Positions 46,379 through 60,508 are shown, counted from the first letter of the stretch. The stretch is 64,000 bases of DNA from Oxyruncus cristatus (GCA_013399855.1 VXAY01004283.1:727346-791345), one strand, 5' to 3'. A program made the numbers and translations. The notes: generated from the sequence alone by a model not told the origin.

Positions 46379-48220
46379 TCTATCAGCCCTCAGTTCCCTC
46401 CCCTGCTGTGCCCTGAGGGCTGGGGGAGCCACACTGAGAGAGCTGTGGTCTCACCAGGGCCAGAGCCAGCTTCTCCTGCAGGAGATTGGGCACCAGTCAG
46501 TATGGCATGGCCTTAGACGCCCAGCTTGGACAGCTGCTTGAAAATCAAACACGGAAAGACAGTTTTGTTTTAAAATGCACAATGTATCAAAAGCAATGCA
46601 CTGGAGAGTTTGTATTTGCATTTGAACCCTTGCTGTTCATTTTTAGAGTGTAGAGGGGTGGGTGTTTTTGCCAGACAAAGAGGTGAAACCGTGTAATTTT
46701 TGTTAAGGTAAAAAATGAGAGTCCTGGAAAACCATACAACTCCAGGAATTGGACTCTAAGGGAGAAAAGGAATAATTCATTATGTGATCTGGACCGTCAC
46801 ATCACATTATGTACATCACATTAGCTGAGACACTTGGAAATAAACTTTGCGTTGGTTTTTTTTTTTTTTCCTTTTAGGACTAAGCCTCTCTTTGTCTTTC
46901 TCTGCAGCTGCTTTTTTTCCCCATCCTTTCATCTCTTTTATTTCTCCATCATAAAAAAAAATCCTAAATATAGCATGATAGGTAAAGGAACGTTTCTGTT
47001 CTTTGCATAATATATGAAGTGCCTGTACCCACTTAAAAATCATATTTTGCAAAATGATTCATATGATTTAATTTTGCATAATACATTATTCTCCTGAGTG
47101 CTTGCTTACTGGCAGAAAGGTTTAGATTTCACATGATATGGTTATTTATAGGCAATGACACAGCTTTGGAGGAGCCCATTTGAAAAGAATAGGTGGTTTT
47201 TATGGAGGATTTTCATCTGTTTGAACTGGTTGTAGAAGCAAGAAGTTTTACAGATGTGGGCTGGTGGCCATTTCATCTGGAGCTGTGAAGTTAACAAATG
47301 CACCTCGTTCTTTTGCAGAACTGCAATCCCATGTTGTCTCGTGAATAGTCACAAGGACATACGGACACGTGAGAGAGGACACTGGATCAAGTGCCGTGTC
47401 TTAAAATCTTCACCTGTTTTTCTCACAGTTTTTGAAATAAAAATCTCACAAGCATTCTCGGTATGTATTTGTAATGTATACATTCAGTAATTCAAGATAT
47501 AATAAGCACATAGGGATTCAAAGTAAAATCACATACCCAGCCTTTTTTCTTTCTCCCAGTAATTAAGACATGTCAGGTTTTCTTCTGCATTCTTTGACAT
47601 TTTACTCATATTTGGCCTGTTAACATTAAATCTACAGTACATTTAAGTTACTGATAAAACTCCACCAGCTTCACTGGAGTCAGGATTTCCCTCTCCCATT
47701 CATTTTTCAAAATTACTACTAATAATGAATTAGTTTTCTATACTCAGGTAGGATGGATTTTTACTCTAGTCAATCTAAAATTCAATTCATAAACAATATG
47801 TCATGCCTTTTAGGGGAAAAAAGTGCATATTCTTACTTTCACTGAATATAGGTCAAACTAAGTAAAGATTATTGATAGGGTGTTTTATGGTTCCTGTCAG
47901 CTTTGTATAATTTCCACCTGATTAGTTGAAACTAGTTCTTTAAGGTCATTTTAGTTCTCAGTCTGAGCCAGTGTAGCCTTAAATAACAGAACCAGTATTA
48001 TCCCTCATATTATCTTGGATCTCTAATTAACATTACATAAACACCTTTAAGGAAACTGAGAATACATTATTATGAAGTAAGCACAGATTTTCCAGGCAGT
48101 GGCTGTTTCCATAAGTGTGCTGCTTTCAGGACACAAATTACTTTTTTTTAATAAATACAGAAGTTATTAATATTAGCCAGGTGTTGATTTCTTGTATAAG
48201 CTTACAAGGAAGACTCCTAT
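46379..48220. other. Intergenic sequence, no gene seen
   Basis: After a GC-richer 140 bases following the CR1 tail, this is AT-rich single-copy-looking sequence with a T-run at 46856-46869. No exon, RNA gene or repeat recognised. Confidence 0.6.
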
Positions 48221-48290
48221 GGAATCATAGAATAGCTTGGGTTGGAAGGGACATGAAAGATCATCTAGTGCCAACCCCCAGTCTTGCCTC
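48221..48290 (-). mobile_element. Short CR1 LINE tail
   Basis: GGAATCATAGAATAGCTTGG, then GTTGGAAGGGACATGAAAGATC and ATCTAGTGCCAACCCCCAG on the plus strand are the reverse complement of the terminal bases of a bird CR1. Only about 70 bases remain. Confidence 0.85.
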
Positions 48291-49419
48291 TCTGAATGAT
48301 AGACAAAGCCTTAAAATTATGGCATAAGTCACATATTTTCAGCCTAAATATGTTTGTTTCAAAAAGGATACATGTTCTGTGACTTACATCCTTCCAGTTC
48401 TGTCTGCTGTCTTCTCCTGCCACAAGTTAAGAGCTTGTAGAGAAGGAAAGAGATTTTATTGATTTTTGTCATAGAACTATAGCAACACCAAAGTGTTCAT
48501 TCACAGCCTTTTTGAATTAAGTTCTCCTAGTGAACCATGGAGTTCTTTCAGTACCATGGTGCTCCATGTCTTAAATGCATCATAGGACATCGTGAGGTGC
48601 CACAGTTTAGCTGTGGAAGCCCTGCATATTGTAAATTCTTTATCATGGCAGATACAGCCATTAATGGAGGCTGCTTAGAATATTCAAATTTAGGGAGCAT
48701 TAATAACATTTCAGTGTTTCTTTTCACATTTGCAATAATGTCTTTTACACATCATTATAATTTTCAGGGTGCTGTTAGCAAGGAAGAAGCATTACTGATG
48801 GCCAGATTTATCAGAAGGAACAGCACTCACATGAAACTGGAGAGATGGAAGATCATAAAATCAGAGTTAGTTTAGTTTCCTGGTTACTGTGAAAAAAGGA
48901 TGAAATCACACAGGCACTCCAGAAAGACATTCTGCTGGGCTAACTGCATGGCACGGAGTACCTCTCTGGGGCACAGCCAGCTAACACTGTCAGAACTGAA
49001 CAGTCTGAACAGAAGAGGATGCTTTTCCCATGTTCTCATACAAAATGGAAAATAAGGATCCTCAAAGGCATAACATATTTGTACTTCGAAAACACCATGA
49101 GAGCACAGAAAATATTTATTTGTACAGGTAAATGACCAAGACAAACACAAGAGATTTTAACTTTTCTTCTTACCTGAAGAAGTTACGTGGTATAAAAGGC
49201 AGGGTTATTTCTGTAGACAAGTAGAAAGTCTCTTTTTTGTTATGTCCTCGGTAACTGCATTTTTAGACATTGTTTTTGGCATATACCATTTCTTTGGCAC
49301 ATGACCAGATATGTATTTTTTTTTTTTTACCCAGACTTATTATCTGAGTGAATGCTGTGTATTTCCATAGGAATTCCAGACCTCTGGCAGCTTATTTGAA
49401 ATATACTTATGTCCCTATT
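48291..49419. other. Intergenic sequence, no gene seen
   Basis: AT-rich, without a recognised exon or repeat. A TATA-like GGTATAAAAGG occurs at about 49189-49199 on the plus strand with no gene attached that I can see. Confidence 0.5.
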
Positions 49420-50270
49420 GGATGTGTCCCTTCCCTCTGCCTTGTCCTGGGTCTCCGCTGAGCTTGTTTAAATTTTTGTGGCAATACAACATTCTGGACT
49501 CCTACTTTGTTTGCCATCCCCTGCACCCGAGATATTTTCTGCAGAACCTTGCACCATCCCCTCAGTGTATTCATCCTTCCTGGGTGGGAGAATTTGCACT
49601 TGCCTTTACCTGAGTGCATTGTGATTTCCTCAACCCATTTTTTTGGTTGGTCAAGACTAAGTACAAGTCCTGTCCTTCTACTTCCAGACCTTCCTGGCTG
49701 TCTGTCATCTGCAGATTTAATAAGCATGCTCTCAAAACAGCTCAGCAGTAAAAATTCTAAGAATGAGTGAGTCTAAGACCTGGAAGAGTTCTGAAGACTG
49801 GCGTTTAGTAAATCCTGTCAACCCTTGCTAGCTCCTCTGGGAATGGTTTCCAGTCATTTTTGCACCCAGGTTGCAGTAGCTTTATCTATTCTATGGCCCA
49901 GGTTCAACTTTCCTGGCTTTTGAGGCTTAACCTGGAGACTAGTTGCCTAAGGCTAATTTCATAGTCAATAATTAAGGGAGAGACAGCAGGCCATTCAAGT
50001 TGTTCTTTGAAGTTACCTTTCTCTCCACTGAGAAGAAGCAACATAGCACAACCTTTCTCCTAATTTAGTTGCTTCAATTTGTTCCTGTGAAGTCATCAGA
50101 TGAAGTGGGATATGTGATTTTGTTTATAGTGGTGTCAGGGTGGACTGTGTCGAAGGACAGTGTCAGTAAAGACAAGCTAAGTCATGTGTACTGTGTTCCC
50201 ATTAGCTACAGGTTTTGTCACTCTGCTGGAGAGGCAGATAAAGTCAGTCTGACTTGTCTGGGCAGACTGA
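49420..50270 (-). mobile_element. Old CR1/L3-class LINE relic
   Basis: Read on the plus strand, several segments resemble the reverse complement of the C-terminal reverse-transcriptase region of ancient amniote CR1/L3 LINEs. They are GTCATCTGCAGATTTAATAAGC near 49708, TTGCAGTAGCTTTATCTATTC near 49870, and the GTGTC...AGTAAAGAC stretch near 50140-50180 followed by GTTTTGTCACTCTGCTGGAG. They occur in the expected order over about 850 bases. The copy is heavily decayed and its borders are approximate. Recognition is by family resemblance from memory, so confidence is moderate. Confidence 0.5.
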
Positions 50271-53200
50271 TTGTTTGCTTTAGCTTCAGTTTCTGGTATT
50301 TTGAATATTATATTGAAAACTGCTGAGAACATTTTCAATATTTGTAATAACTTCAGTTTCACTAAGTGGACAGTGGCTAATGGACATGTACCAATTCTGA
50401 AACAAAACCAGCAAGCTGGAGCAGAAAGCTCAAGAGTGATCCCAGAGTATTTCAAGGTTTTTGTTGCTTCCAACCCTAAGAATCGTCCTCTATGCCTAAT
50501 TTAATACGTTGAATTTTACTGTCAAGTTATAGCCTTCAGGAACAGGGACTGACTGTGGAAAAGGATAACAAAAGTCAGTTCTGAGCACAGCTACAGACTG
50601 TCAAAACTTTAATGTGGGTTCAAAGACATCTTTTTCTAACTCCACTGAAGATGTTATTGGAAATAATTCTTTCTTAAATGCACTCCTAAAAAACTTTTGC
50701 AAGAGTGCACAGAGCTTATATAGTTTCAGCCACTGAAGTTCTGTTTTCTCAGTGATTATGGTTACCTGGACAAAAATCCTCATATTACAGTTAAAATGAA
50801 TAAGGGCGTTGGTGTCAGCATGAGCCTGTGGAAAAAGCTTCTCTTTGTGTCATTTTTACATGCATAATAACAGCTGATGCACAGAATATTTTTAATATCA
50901 GAGTGGGAGGATATGAGAACCCCAGGTGCAGTTTCAGAGGTGCAGCTTACAAGTTTAATGGTGTTATTAGAAGCTGAAAATTCACAGCCTTTTGTGTTAG
51001 TAATGGAGGTGGGTTTGGACCCCTATGAACAGATGTAACAAATGCATTGCACATTCACCAGCTGAATCATTTCTTAAGGCACCATTCAGCATTCAGTACC
51101 TGGTAACCTCTGTGATAAGCTGTAGAGCATCAATCACCCATTCCATCCTTAAAAAAATGTGGTGGTTTATTTTTTATTGGATTTTGTAGCTTTTTTTTTA
51201 ATATGTTGCTCCAATACCTCATTAAAATTGCACATCCTTTCTAGAGTTGTTTACTGGTGTAAATTTTTAGCAGTAATTTTTAGCAGTCTTTACAAGGATT
51301 TTCTAAAGCAATTTTGACTTGTATTTTTCAAAAATTTCCTTGTGATTAGGGACTAGAGTTAGGTTTTGATTTGTAAGTTGTGTTTAGGTTCAAAATATTC
51401 CTGATGGCCCATCTGATCCTTTACTGGCCTATTGATATATGGTAAAGGTGTCTTATAACATAAAAACTGAGACTATAAAATACTGATAGAAATGAAATAA
51501 TGAGCTAAAGTTCCTGCTAACCAATGAGGCTGAAGCAACAGTGTCTTATTAATCTCACTGTGTTGTGTTGTCAAAAACTAAAGGAAAGCAGTTTGTTGTC
51601 TAAAGCTCAAAAATGAGATCTTTTTTGGGGTCCTGGCATGAGGGACCTTACACTGAATTAATTCTGCAGAGGGTGCTTTAGTGAAATGAGCTTGCAGGAG
51701 AAGCAGCTAATGCAATTCCTATTTAAAAAAAATACAAACACAACAAGCATGAGGTTTAACTAGTCCTGGTTTTTATAAGACTAGTTCTGGTAATAACAAT
51801 AGAATTTTTCAGACAAAGAACATTTTAATTTGTGTCTGGTTATATTAAAGATGAATGCACTCCCTTGTTGCAGTATCATATTTGTATGAAAATGTAAAAT
51901 AGTTGCCTTTTTATATATGCTAAATTAATGGAAAATTTCTAGCAACAAAAGTACACTTTAACAACAGTCTCCCTTTGGTGTTTGAAGCAAACAAGAAATG
52001 GGCATTTGAGTAACTTGCAGCATTTGCACATCTGATAATTTGGATGACTACATGCAGTAACCTAGCAGTCCTTCTCTTACACCTACATTCCTCTTGCATT
52101 TTGGCTTTTTTACTATTCAGTTTTATTTTTATTGAAGTGCTATTTTATGCAATTATCCCCTCACAAAAAGAGTTATGTTGAAATAAATATTAATTACTAT
52201 TAGAATTAACAATTACATTCATAGGATTACATTAGTAGTAAAAATGTCTACTAATTAGTATTCAAATTATATTCCAAGTAGTTACTTTTCTGCCTTTTCT
52301 AGAGATGCTCAAATATACTACTTCAGTTTCTCTGTTAAATTTGAGCTTTCTTCAGAAATTAATCAGGATTTTCATCTTTTTGTGCTTGTTTTTTAGCTAA
52401 TTGGTGGGACTGCTCAATTATCAAAACCTACAGCAGTAGAAGGTAATCACATTCATATGAATAGAAGCGAGAGGCTTAAATATTTGCAGCTGCTCTTGGT
52501 TTTCCACTGTGTAGCATCCTGACATTTCTTTGTGAAGGAAAGAATGTGTTGGAGTTAGCATTAGCATGACTTCTCCTTGCAAGTCTGGAAAAACATCTGT
52601 CATTCTGCCAGTCTTCCCATTAACTACCTGAGCAAATGCAGCGAGAAGATTTCATTACTTTCAAGAGACTAGCTCTGCTTTTCTTTAGGTTTGTTCATTG
52701 CTAAACCTTTGGTTTTTAACAATTGCAAAAAGGTAACTGGAATCCTGTCAGATTTATAACTCACTAAATGTCTGTGTGTTTAACCCAATTAAAACTGGAA
52801 GGAATATTGCCAGTATGTCAACAAAAATGCAACAAAGTGACGAGAGGGTTAGTTTACAGAAAGCCCTGAATTCCTTTGTCTTGACCGAATGAAAGAGAAT
52901 TGTTCTCGTAAGACAAGTGCATACTCCAAGGATTAACTCTGATAAACTTTTATATTCAGACAAAAGACACTTGAAGTACTAGGAGAACATTTTTTGATCA
53001 ATTTCTTAAAAGCAGATTTACATTTAATTAGAGAGGAGTCTTTTGTTTAAAAACTGAGTGGGGAGAGTAGTGCACTGAAACACAGGCTGAGCCTCTTAAT
53101 GGTGTGGAGTGCATTGGAACGGTGGGTTTAAAATACACATTTTGCTAATGCACATTGTGCTAAGCGAGATCCTGCTGTGCACAGGGGCCATGCCCCACTA

Positions 53201-53799
53201 TCTCATCCTCCTGGCTGTTTGTCATACCAGTACTGATGCTCAGGTCTAGGGTCATCCAAGAGAGTTTAGAGAGTTAAACTGGCAAAAAATTAATCTTACC
53301 TCTGCTGCCCCTAGCAAAAAAACCCTCAAAAAACAACAAACAAAAAACAAACTGGGAAAGGCCAAACAGCACAATTGGTACAAGGTGCAGGTATGTAACT
53401 GGATATAGGAATGCCCCTTTTGGAATAAGGCCACAATTAGACCATGTCATTTGTGTCGTAAAACCTCACCTCCATGATGAGCATTACGTAAGGAATTACT
53501 CAGATACTATATAATTCCATAAGTGGTTCATTTTAGAAAAATCTAGTTTTAAAATCTCACATAAATATATTCATTGCAATATATGTGTAACATATTGAAA
53601 CATTTAACAGATGAGATTAATATATAATGGAATATATAACATATATGGAATGTATGTATAATATACTTATGACACAAGACAGGCATAGCAGAAATTGTGG
53701 TGAAAATAAGGGTTAATTGGCATAAAGTATTAGTGGTACAAAGCATATCCTTAATTTTATGCGTGTTCTCACATGCTTTGCTGAGCTGGGATTATGGAG

Positions 53800-53814
53800 A
53801 GCACCCTCTAGTCG
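53800..53814 (-). promoter_or_regulatory. CTCF-like motif (minus strand)
   Basis: The minus strand reads CGACTAGAGGGTGCT, a close match to the CTCF core pattern CCASYAGRKGGCRSY (13 of 15 by eye). It sits in the intergenic region right of PDE7A. Binding is inferred only. Confidence 0.4.
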
Positions 53815-56800
53815 TGTCAGAACATCAGTTAAATCTACATAAATCAATACCATGTCAGCAGTTTTCTAGATTAAATGACATGACTAGAAGTTTGAAGACT
53901 ACTTTTATACAAGTATAGACGTAAGAAAATAAGCAACTTTCGTGTGTATTGTTAATATAATTCTTTTAGCAATTTCATACTAAAATGTATAAAATCTGAA
54001 TAAATATACTAGTCTGAAACTTGTTCAAAACCTGCAAGATGACATGTTTTATAGGATATCTAGAACCAGGGAAAACCATGACATCTGTTTAGTTCTATGC
54101 AGGAGGTTTTACTTATACACTCAAGTTGTGACTATACAAAATAAGTAGAAAGCCCATATTCTGCAGTATCTGTAATTTGTCTAAAAAGACAGAAAGAGTG
54201 TAAAACCTCCAAAGAAAGATGCTGACACTTTACTGCAGACCACAAAGAACTGAGAGCAGGCCCAAAAAGCCTGATTGGTGATATGGTGCTGTGATCTTGA
54301 ACTAGATGATCTGTGGGCAAATGACATGTTATTGGACCTGTAGCCAAGATAATCAATGCCCAGATAATGAGAGAATTGACTTTAATTTGTTAGAAGTCAG
54401 AATTAATACTCATACACTTAAGTCAATACCATTTGCATTACCAGTGCCTGGTTTTTTGCAAGATGCAGAAAAAAATATATGTTGTGAAACTATGCTCCCA
54501 AACAACATAGAAATTCAAAGCATAAATTGCCTTATAATTAATTTTCATTTATATTTTTGGTTTCTTGTCACTTTATCATGTCTGTATGCATGAATGTCCA
54601 TTTGTGGAAATAGATCTTTGTAAACACTACTTGGAAAAAAATAGAACACATGTTCATCATGCAAACTTATTCATAATTGCTACTTATCAAATGTAGGGAA
54701 AAACACTGTTTTGTGTGCAGTTTGGAACAATACATTAATTTAAATGGTATGTGACTTTCAAATCATTTGTAAATAGGAAAAGGGAAGAATTAGTGAAATA
54801 TGCTATTGCCGAGCAGCAGCAGAGATGTGAACCAACAGTAGCAGTATATACTGACTGTTACCAAACTAATACATAATATTCCAAGCAGAATTCTGTTCTG
54901 CTTTTTCCCTCAGCAAACCATTTCCCCTTTCTATGGCATAGACTCCATACACACACCAGAAGTCTTTATAGTACTGCTACATTCCAGCCAGAGGGTTCTG
55001 GTGGCCAATTTCTACTTGCTGTAAGGAGAAGGCTTTTGCCCCGCTTCCCAGAAGAAGCTTCACATCTTCAGGTTTGTGATTTTGGAATAGATAAAACAGT
55101 GAAAATCTGGAGATTCAGCTGTTATTTGATATTCTAGTTCCCAGTTGTTAGAATTGTACAAAGCTTCGTGCATGACCTGATGCAGGGTTAGCTTTGGCTG
55201 GGGACTGATGGTGGCAGCAGGAGTTCCCAAGGACTGCACATGCATTTTTTTAAGTAGCTTAGGTATTCTGCTGCTGGGAAACCACGGTTTGGGAATCCCT
55301 GGCTAATATTTGTAAATTGTTTTGAAATAATATTTTGAAATAACATATAAAAGTTTGAAGAGCTGTTTTTTTAAGGAAGGCAAAAAAATAAAGTACATCA
55401 CTTCCCCTGAAGTGAATCATCCTCCCTCCTACTTTGGAAAAGAAAAAAAGAAAAACACTGTAAAATTTAATGTGAGTAAAACCCACAAGGTTCCCCAGGC
55501 ACATAGAGTAATTTATGGAAAATTTTATAAATAAGTTGCAAATGATTGGGTGCTCATTTTCTGCCAATCTCAATTGGGAGTTCTGTCACTGATTTATAGA
55601 GGGCTGAGATACCTTCAGAATCAAAAGCACATTAAAAATTATATTGTAGGTTTTATAGCAGCCATAAAATTCTTTATTGAATTCTCTGTAATTTCCATAA
55701 AGTCCATAGGACTACTTGATACAATAAATGCCTTGTAATCCGTTCGTCTGGACTAAGAAGTGTGAGTTACGTTAAGGCCTGTGAATATTTCCCTCCAAAG
55801 GTTGTTTTCAAGTAAAGCATAATTCTTTATTTATTGATAGCAATTACCACTGAATTTTGTGGCCTGAATTTTCTATTGCAATCATTAGATAAATCGTAAA
55901 GTTGAAAAGTGCAAGGTCTTCTTCAGGAGGGAATAAATGCCAGCGCTCTATACCTTTATGGTTATACTGACCTTATTATGGACAAATCAGCCGACTTGGA
56001 AATAAGCAAGTACTGAGCAGTGGCCATAATTTTAATACTGTTTTCTTGCTCGGAAGGACAGCCCACGCTCTGTTGTCACAGCTGCCTAATTGAAGTTTGA
56101 TCACACAGCTGGATCACTGGTCACGCACCAGTGACCGCTTCGCAGCCTTGGCAGCTCACTGCTGTTACAGTAACTTTTTGTTTCCCAATCTTAAGCAAAT
56201 TAAAGCAGGCAGCTGCAAAATCATCAATAGGTCAAATTCATTAGCTGTTCTCTCTATGAAATAAACAGGAAAATGAAGCTCTCCTTGGTCTTAATTAGTT
56301 CTTATAAAAGTTGGCAGAGAAACAAAGACATTTGTACACTCCTTTATTTTTATAAGAGACTTGCCTGAAAGAAAAACCTCAGACATGTAATTTCCTTTTT
56401 TTTTTTTTTCCCTCCCCTGCTTAATGCTCTCAGTCAGAGGCTAACCCAGCACCCTCCCTCTGAGGGTAGAAAGAAAGGTGGTTTGGCAAGGGGTTATGCT
56501 GTTTCTCTTTTGTGCAGATCAGGGCATGTTCTGGGGCGCCTGCACAAGCTGTTTCCACAGTGATAGGCCACACTCTGTATTTACAGTCTCCCGTACGGGT
56601 AATTCATCTGCAGGAGAAGCCTTAGCTGAGTGCTGTGGTTCCACAATCATTACCACTGGCTCTCGGCCATGCCACATCACCCAGCAGTACAAATTTGATC
56701 TGGATCAGGTGTGGGCACATGATTACATTTTTGTCAAATTAGCAGAGTGCTTCGTGAGGATTTTATACCGCCTGTCTGCTTTTATCCTGGTTGCAGAGGA

Positions 56801-59408
56801 ACATGCGGTGCTGGAACCACAGAGGGTTAGGGCTGTGTGGGCAACCGAGGCCTGTTGCAGCAGTCATCCTGCGGGGGCAAAGGTAACTATCAAAGTTTTG
56901 TTGGAACAAATTGAATTGGCAGAGAGTGTTTCAGCGGGAACAGCACCTTGTGTCACGCAACCACGGCACTGTAAATCTGGCAGCAGAAGCCTCCAACATA
57001 TTTAATATGCTGTTAAACATTGGCCTATCCTGTAGCCACAGACTAGTCCAGAGGAGTCTTAATTCTGCTTATTTGTCCTCTTTTCCACAAAATTTACTTG
57101 TGCTTCACGCTTGTATGGTGTTCTGGCCCCTATATACATTTTAAAGTGCAGTTTTGTGGTGAGCTGAAAACAATGTAAGGCTTTGCTGCCACTCAAAAGG
57201 TATGATGTCACCACTTCCATTGCATCAGCTCTAGTAATGATACCAGTGACAGAATGAGTCAGACTAGCAAGTTGATTTAACTGAAAACTAAGAAAAAATA
57301 CTACCAAGAAAAAAAACCAGCAGAAGTTTGGACTGCCACTTCTCTGGCAGCCCTCAGATTAACTTGAACCAATTGTGAGCCTATGGGTTCAAACTTTGAG
57401 TTTCAGCTCTGAGTATTTTCCACCTGAAAGGGGGTGAGAGAGGAACCCTAAGAACAGTTGTGATAAATGGTTAACAATGAAGCAACTAATTTACTAAAAT
57501 GTTAGTCTGTTGAATAATTGTAAAATATTTCCATGGCTTTTTCTATACCTATTATGTGGATATTAGCATTCATGTTAATGGTTTTGCTTATTTGCTTTCT
57601 TGGTGAAATATTTAGGGTAATGAAATAATTTTTTTTTTAATTTTTTCTTTCTGGAAGTAAGTGACATTCAGGAAAGAAAAACATCTTAGACTTCTGTCTT
57701 CTCATGCATTAATCTGTAATTCCTCTATTCCTGAGATTGCATATTGCTTTAATTCTTTGACGTGTAACTCAACCGCTGAGCAGACATTCCTTTCTGGTTC
57801 TAGATAAGATAGTTACTCATCAGCACTTTAGAAAGAATTTACCTTTCTCAGCCATCAATTAAGTGAGCATTTCTAAGAAAGGGCAAGGATTAATGAAGCT
57901 TGACAAAGAAATGGCTACTGACTGCTATCTACCCTGCTGCATCCCCTCCCTCCTGGGGACTATGTAGGTAAGGAGATAGCTTGTAGGAATTTTGGAGAGA
58001 GTAGTTAAGGGGTAGGTGCAGAGTGGAACTGAGGACTATGCGGGGATTTCAGGAAAGCGTGTGCATAGGCAAAGACTGCAGCAGATGTCAGAGGGTGAGT
58101 TAAGAAAACTATGTGAAGGAGGAACAAGTGGAGAGAATTGTTTGGTGCTGGAGAAACGTTGTACCTGGTGGGGAGGACTAAAAGCAACGGTTGATTCGTA
58201 AAGAGCAAGTACTGAGAAGATGTGATACTATTTCCTAATCTGTTTCTGGTAAAATAGCCTGAGAAATAGGTCAAAACACTTATTTATACTGTTCAAGCTA
58301 ATCTTCCTGATTCTTTGCTGTAGCTGATCAGGCTGTGCTAAAATGAATAACCCTGCTACCAAAACTGTGAATTTGTTAATCTACAATAAAAAGTTGTAGA
58401 ATACTGTCTGAAGTCACTACAGCTGCTTGCAAAACAAATTACCAAGGCACTACCTAAATAAAGAATTAGGAAACTCAGTTCACTTTTACTTGAAGTTCTA
58501 GAAAACTCACTGCTGAGTTGTCAGAGCTAAATAAACTAGGGACTTCATAGCCTTTGCTTTTCAAAAAGTAATTTAACTTAGAGATATTATTGAGATTGAC
58601 ATCTTAGTTATGGCTATCTTTCATGACCCACTTTAAATTAAGGAGGATAGACAGAACTTTCTCATATACCACAGATGAAAATAAAATTCCCAGTGTTCCC
58701 CTGAGTATCTTGTTGGAAAAGTTAAGTATATTACTATTACTTAAAACATCATTTTGGGGGCCTCCAATTTAAATTCTGTGGAAGAAATGTTTGTATCATG
58801 TCACTTAGGTAGTCTGCCAAGCCTTTGAATTGGATTTACTGGAATAAACTAGGAAGTTATAGCTCTGGATTGCTTCTCTATGTCAAACTGACCACATAAA
58901 GGCATGAGCAATTTTGATATGCAACTGACTGTTCATTTAAGGCTCATGCTTCTTGAGTTTGCTACTTTTTTTCCTGTACTTCAGTTAAAGATATTAAAAA
59001 CCCAAGATATATTTAAAGTGAGATATTCTATGTGAATAGTAACAGAAGGTCACAATATGTTGAGAGAATTCAAATATATGAATGTTCTCTTATGAATACT
59101 TCTTTTATAGATGGAGTTGCAGATGGGTTACCAGATGGAATACCTTCCTACCAATATAGTTACATGTATTTAGAAACGGATGCAGTGAAATCATATTATT
59201 TAAATCAATTCTGTTATTACTTTTTAAGCCACAATGACAGTAACTATTCTGTAAATATGGCAAGAGGAATGTAATTTCTTGCTTAGAATTGTTGGGCTTG
59301 ACTGAGATCTAAAAAGTCTCTCTTTTCTGAAGAAGGGACCTTAAACCAATTTTTTTTCTTTATGAGATTGTGTAAATATCTGACATCACGCAGTACAGTT
59401 CCGACGGG

Positions 59409-59420
59409 GCACTAGATGTC
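59409..59420 (+). promoter_or_regulatory. CTCF-like motif (plus strand)
   Basis: GCACTAGATGTC matches the CTCF core CCASYAGRKGGC at 10 of 12 positions and lies in a small CpG-containing patch (TTCCGACGGGG just before it) within AT-rich DNA. Confidence 0.3.
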
Positions 59421-60016
59421 CAAGAGCATGTGAAACAGGACTGGCTAAAAAGAAATGACAAGAAGAACATTTTTGGGACATAGCTGACTCAGAAGTACTC
59501 TTCCCTTCTTTACAAAAATCAATCCCCATGCCTGAGCCAGAGGCCTAGCACATCTTGGCAGAAGCATTCTTTTCCACTTGTTCAGTCTTTTGCCCTTTGA
59601 TTAGCTTGCTCAGCTGGGTGTTACTAATGTTGACATCACCATAGCATAATATTAAAAAATAAAACCAGAGAAAGATCCTGCCGAGAGAATGAAAAAACAG
59701 CACCCACTACTCCTGTAAACACCCCTTTTCAATGCTCGTATTCTCTCATCTCATCAGCCTACCTTACTTGACTTATATCCTCATGCTTTACTTGTGTTGT
59801 GTGTTCTTTTTCAGACTGCCATGCATTCACCTGTGAAAAGTCATCAACTAGCAAGAGCTCTTGTTCAATCTCCTCGCCTGTCTTCTTCCTCTTGTTGCTT
59901 CTGGTCAGTCACCAATATAAATTCCAACATCCTTGAGAATAGTCTTACCACTTTTTTGCAGAACAAGGCACAGAAGTTAGTAATAATAATGCTAGGGAAG
60001 TTTCAGGGAAAGTAAG

Positions 60017-60508
60017 CAGGGCCACCTAGACCCAGTTGCTCAGAACTGTGTCCAGATGGCTTTTGAATACCTCCAAGGACGAAGACTCCACAACCTCTCT
60101 GGGCAACCTGTACTTGGGGCTTGGTCACCCTTACGGCGAAACAGTGTTTCCTGATGTTAAGAGGGAGCCTCCTAGGTTTCAGTTTGTGCCATTGCCTCTG
60201 GTCCTGGCACTGGGCACCACTGAAAAGAGCCTGGCTCCATCCTCTTTACACACTCCCTTCAGGTATTTATTTATATACATTGATGAGTTTCCCCACCAAG
60301 CCTTCTCCAGGTCGACAGTCCCAGCTCTCGCAGCCTTTCCTCATAGGAGAGATGCTCCAGTCTCTTCATCATCCTTGTGGCCATTCTTTTTGGGCTCTCT
60401 TCAGTATGTCCATGTTTCTCTTGCACTGATCTGGACCCAGTACTCCAGATGTGACCTTACCAGTGCTGAGTAGAGGGGAAGGATCATCTCCCTTAACCTA
60501 CTGGCTTT
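60017..60508 (-). mobile_element. CR1 LINE internal fragment
   Basis: The plus strand reads as the reverse complement of a bird CR1 from TTGCTCAGAACTGTGTCCAG, through CTCCACAACCTCTCTGGGCA, CAGTTTGTGCCATTGCCTCT and CCTTTCCTCATAGGAGAGAT, to CAGTGCTGAGTAGAGGGGAA. It corresponds to the reverse-transcriptase C-terminal region. The usual 3' tail is missing on the left. The 145-codon open frame on the plus strand here is antisense to the LINE. Confidence 0.9.

Larger units (their letters stand above)
50271..60016. other. Intergenic sequence between PDE7A and the next gene
   Basis: Nearly 10 kb of AT-rich sequence. I see no coding exon. It holds two CTCF-like motifs (53800-53814 minus, 59409-59420 plus), an AT-rich tract around 53560-53670, a T-run at 56396-56409 and a GC-richer stretch at about 55970-57000 that could be a regulatory element. 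These are listed separately where supportable. Confidence 0.6.

Noticed and set aside
49189..49199. TATA-box promoter GGTATAAAAGG
   Set aside because: No first exon or CpG-rich context follows; TATA-like strings are frequent in AT-rich DNA.
56496..57005. 169-codon ATG open frame as a protein gene
   Set aside because: No recognisable domain, no splice context and no family resemblance; kept only as a regulatory-element candidate.
60036..60473. 145-codon plus-strand open frame
   Set aside because: It is antisense to a CR1 fragment, so not a gene.
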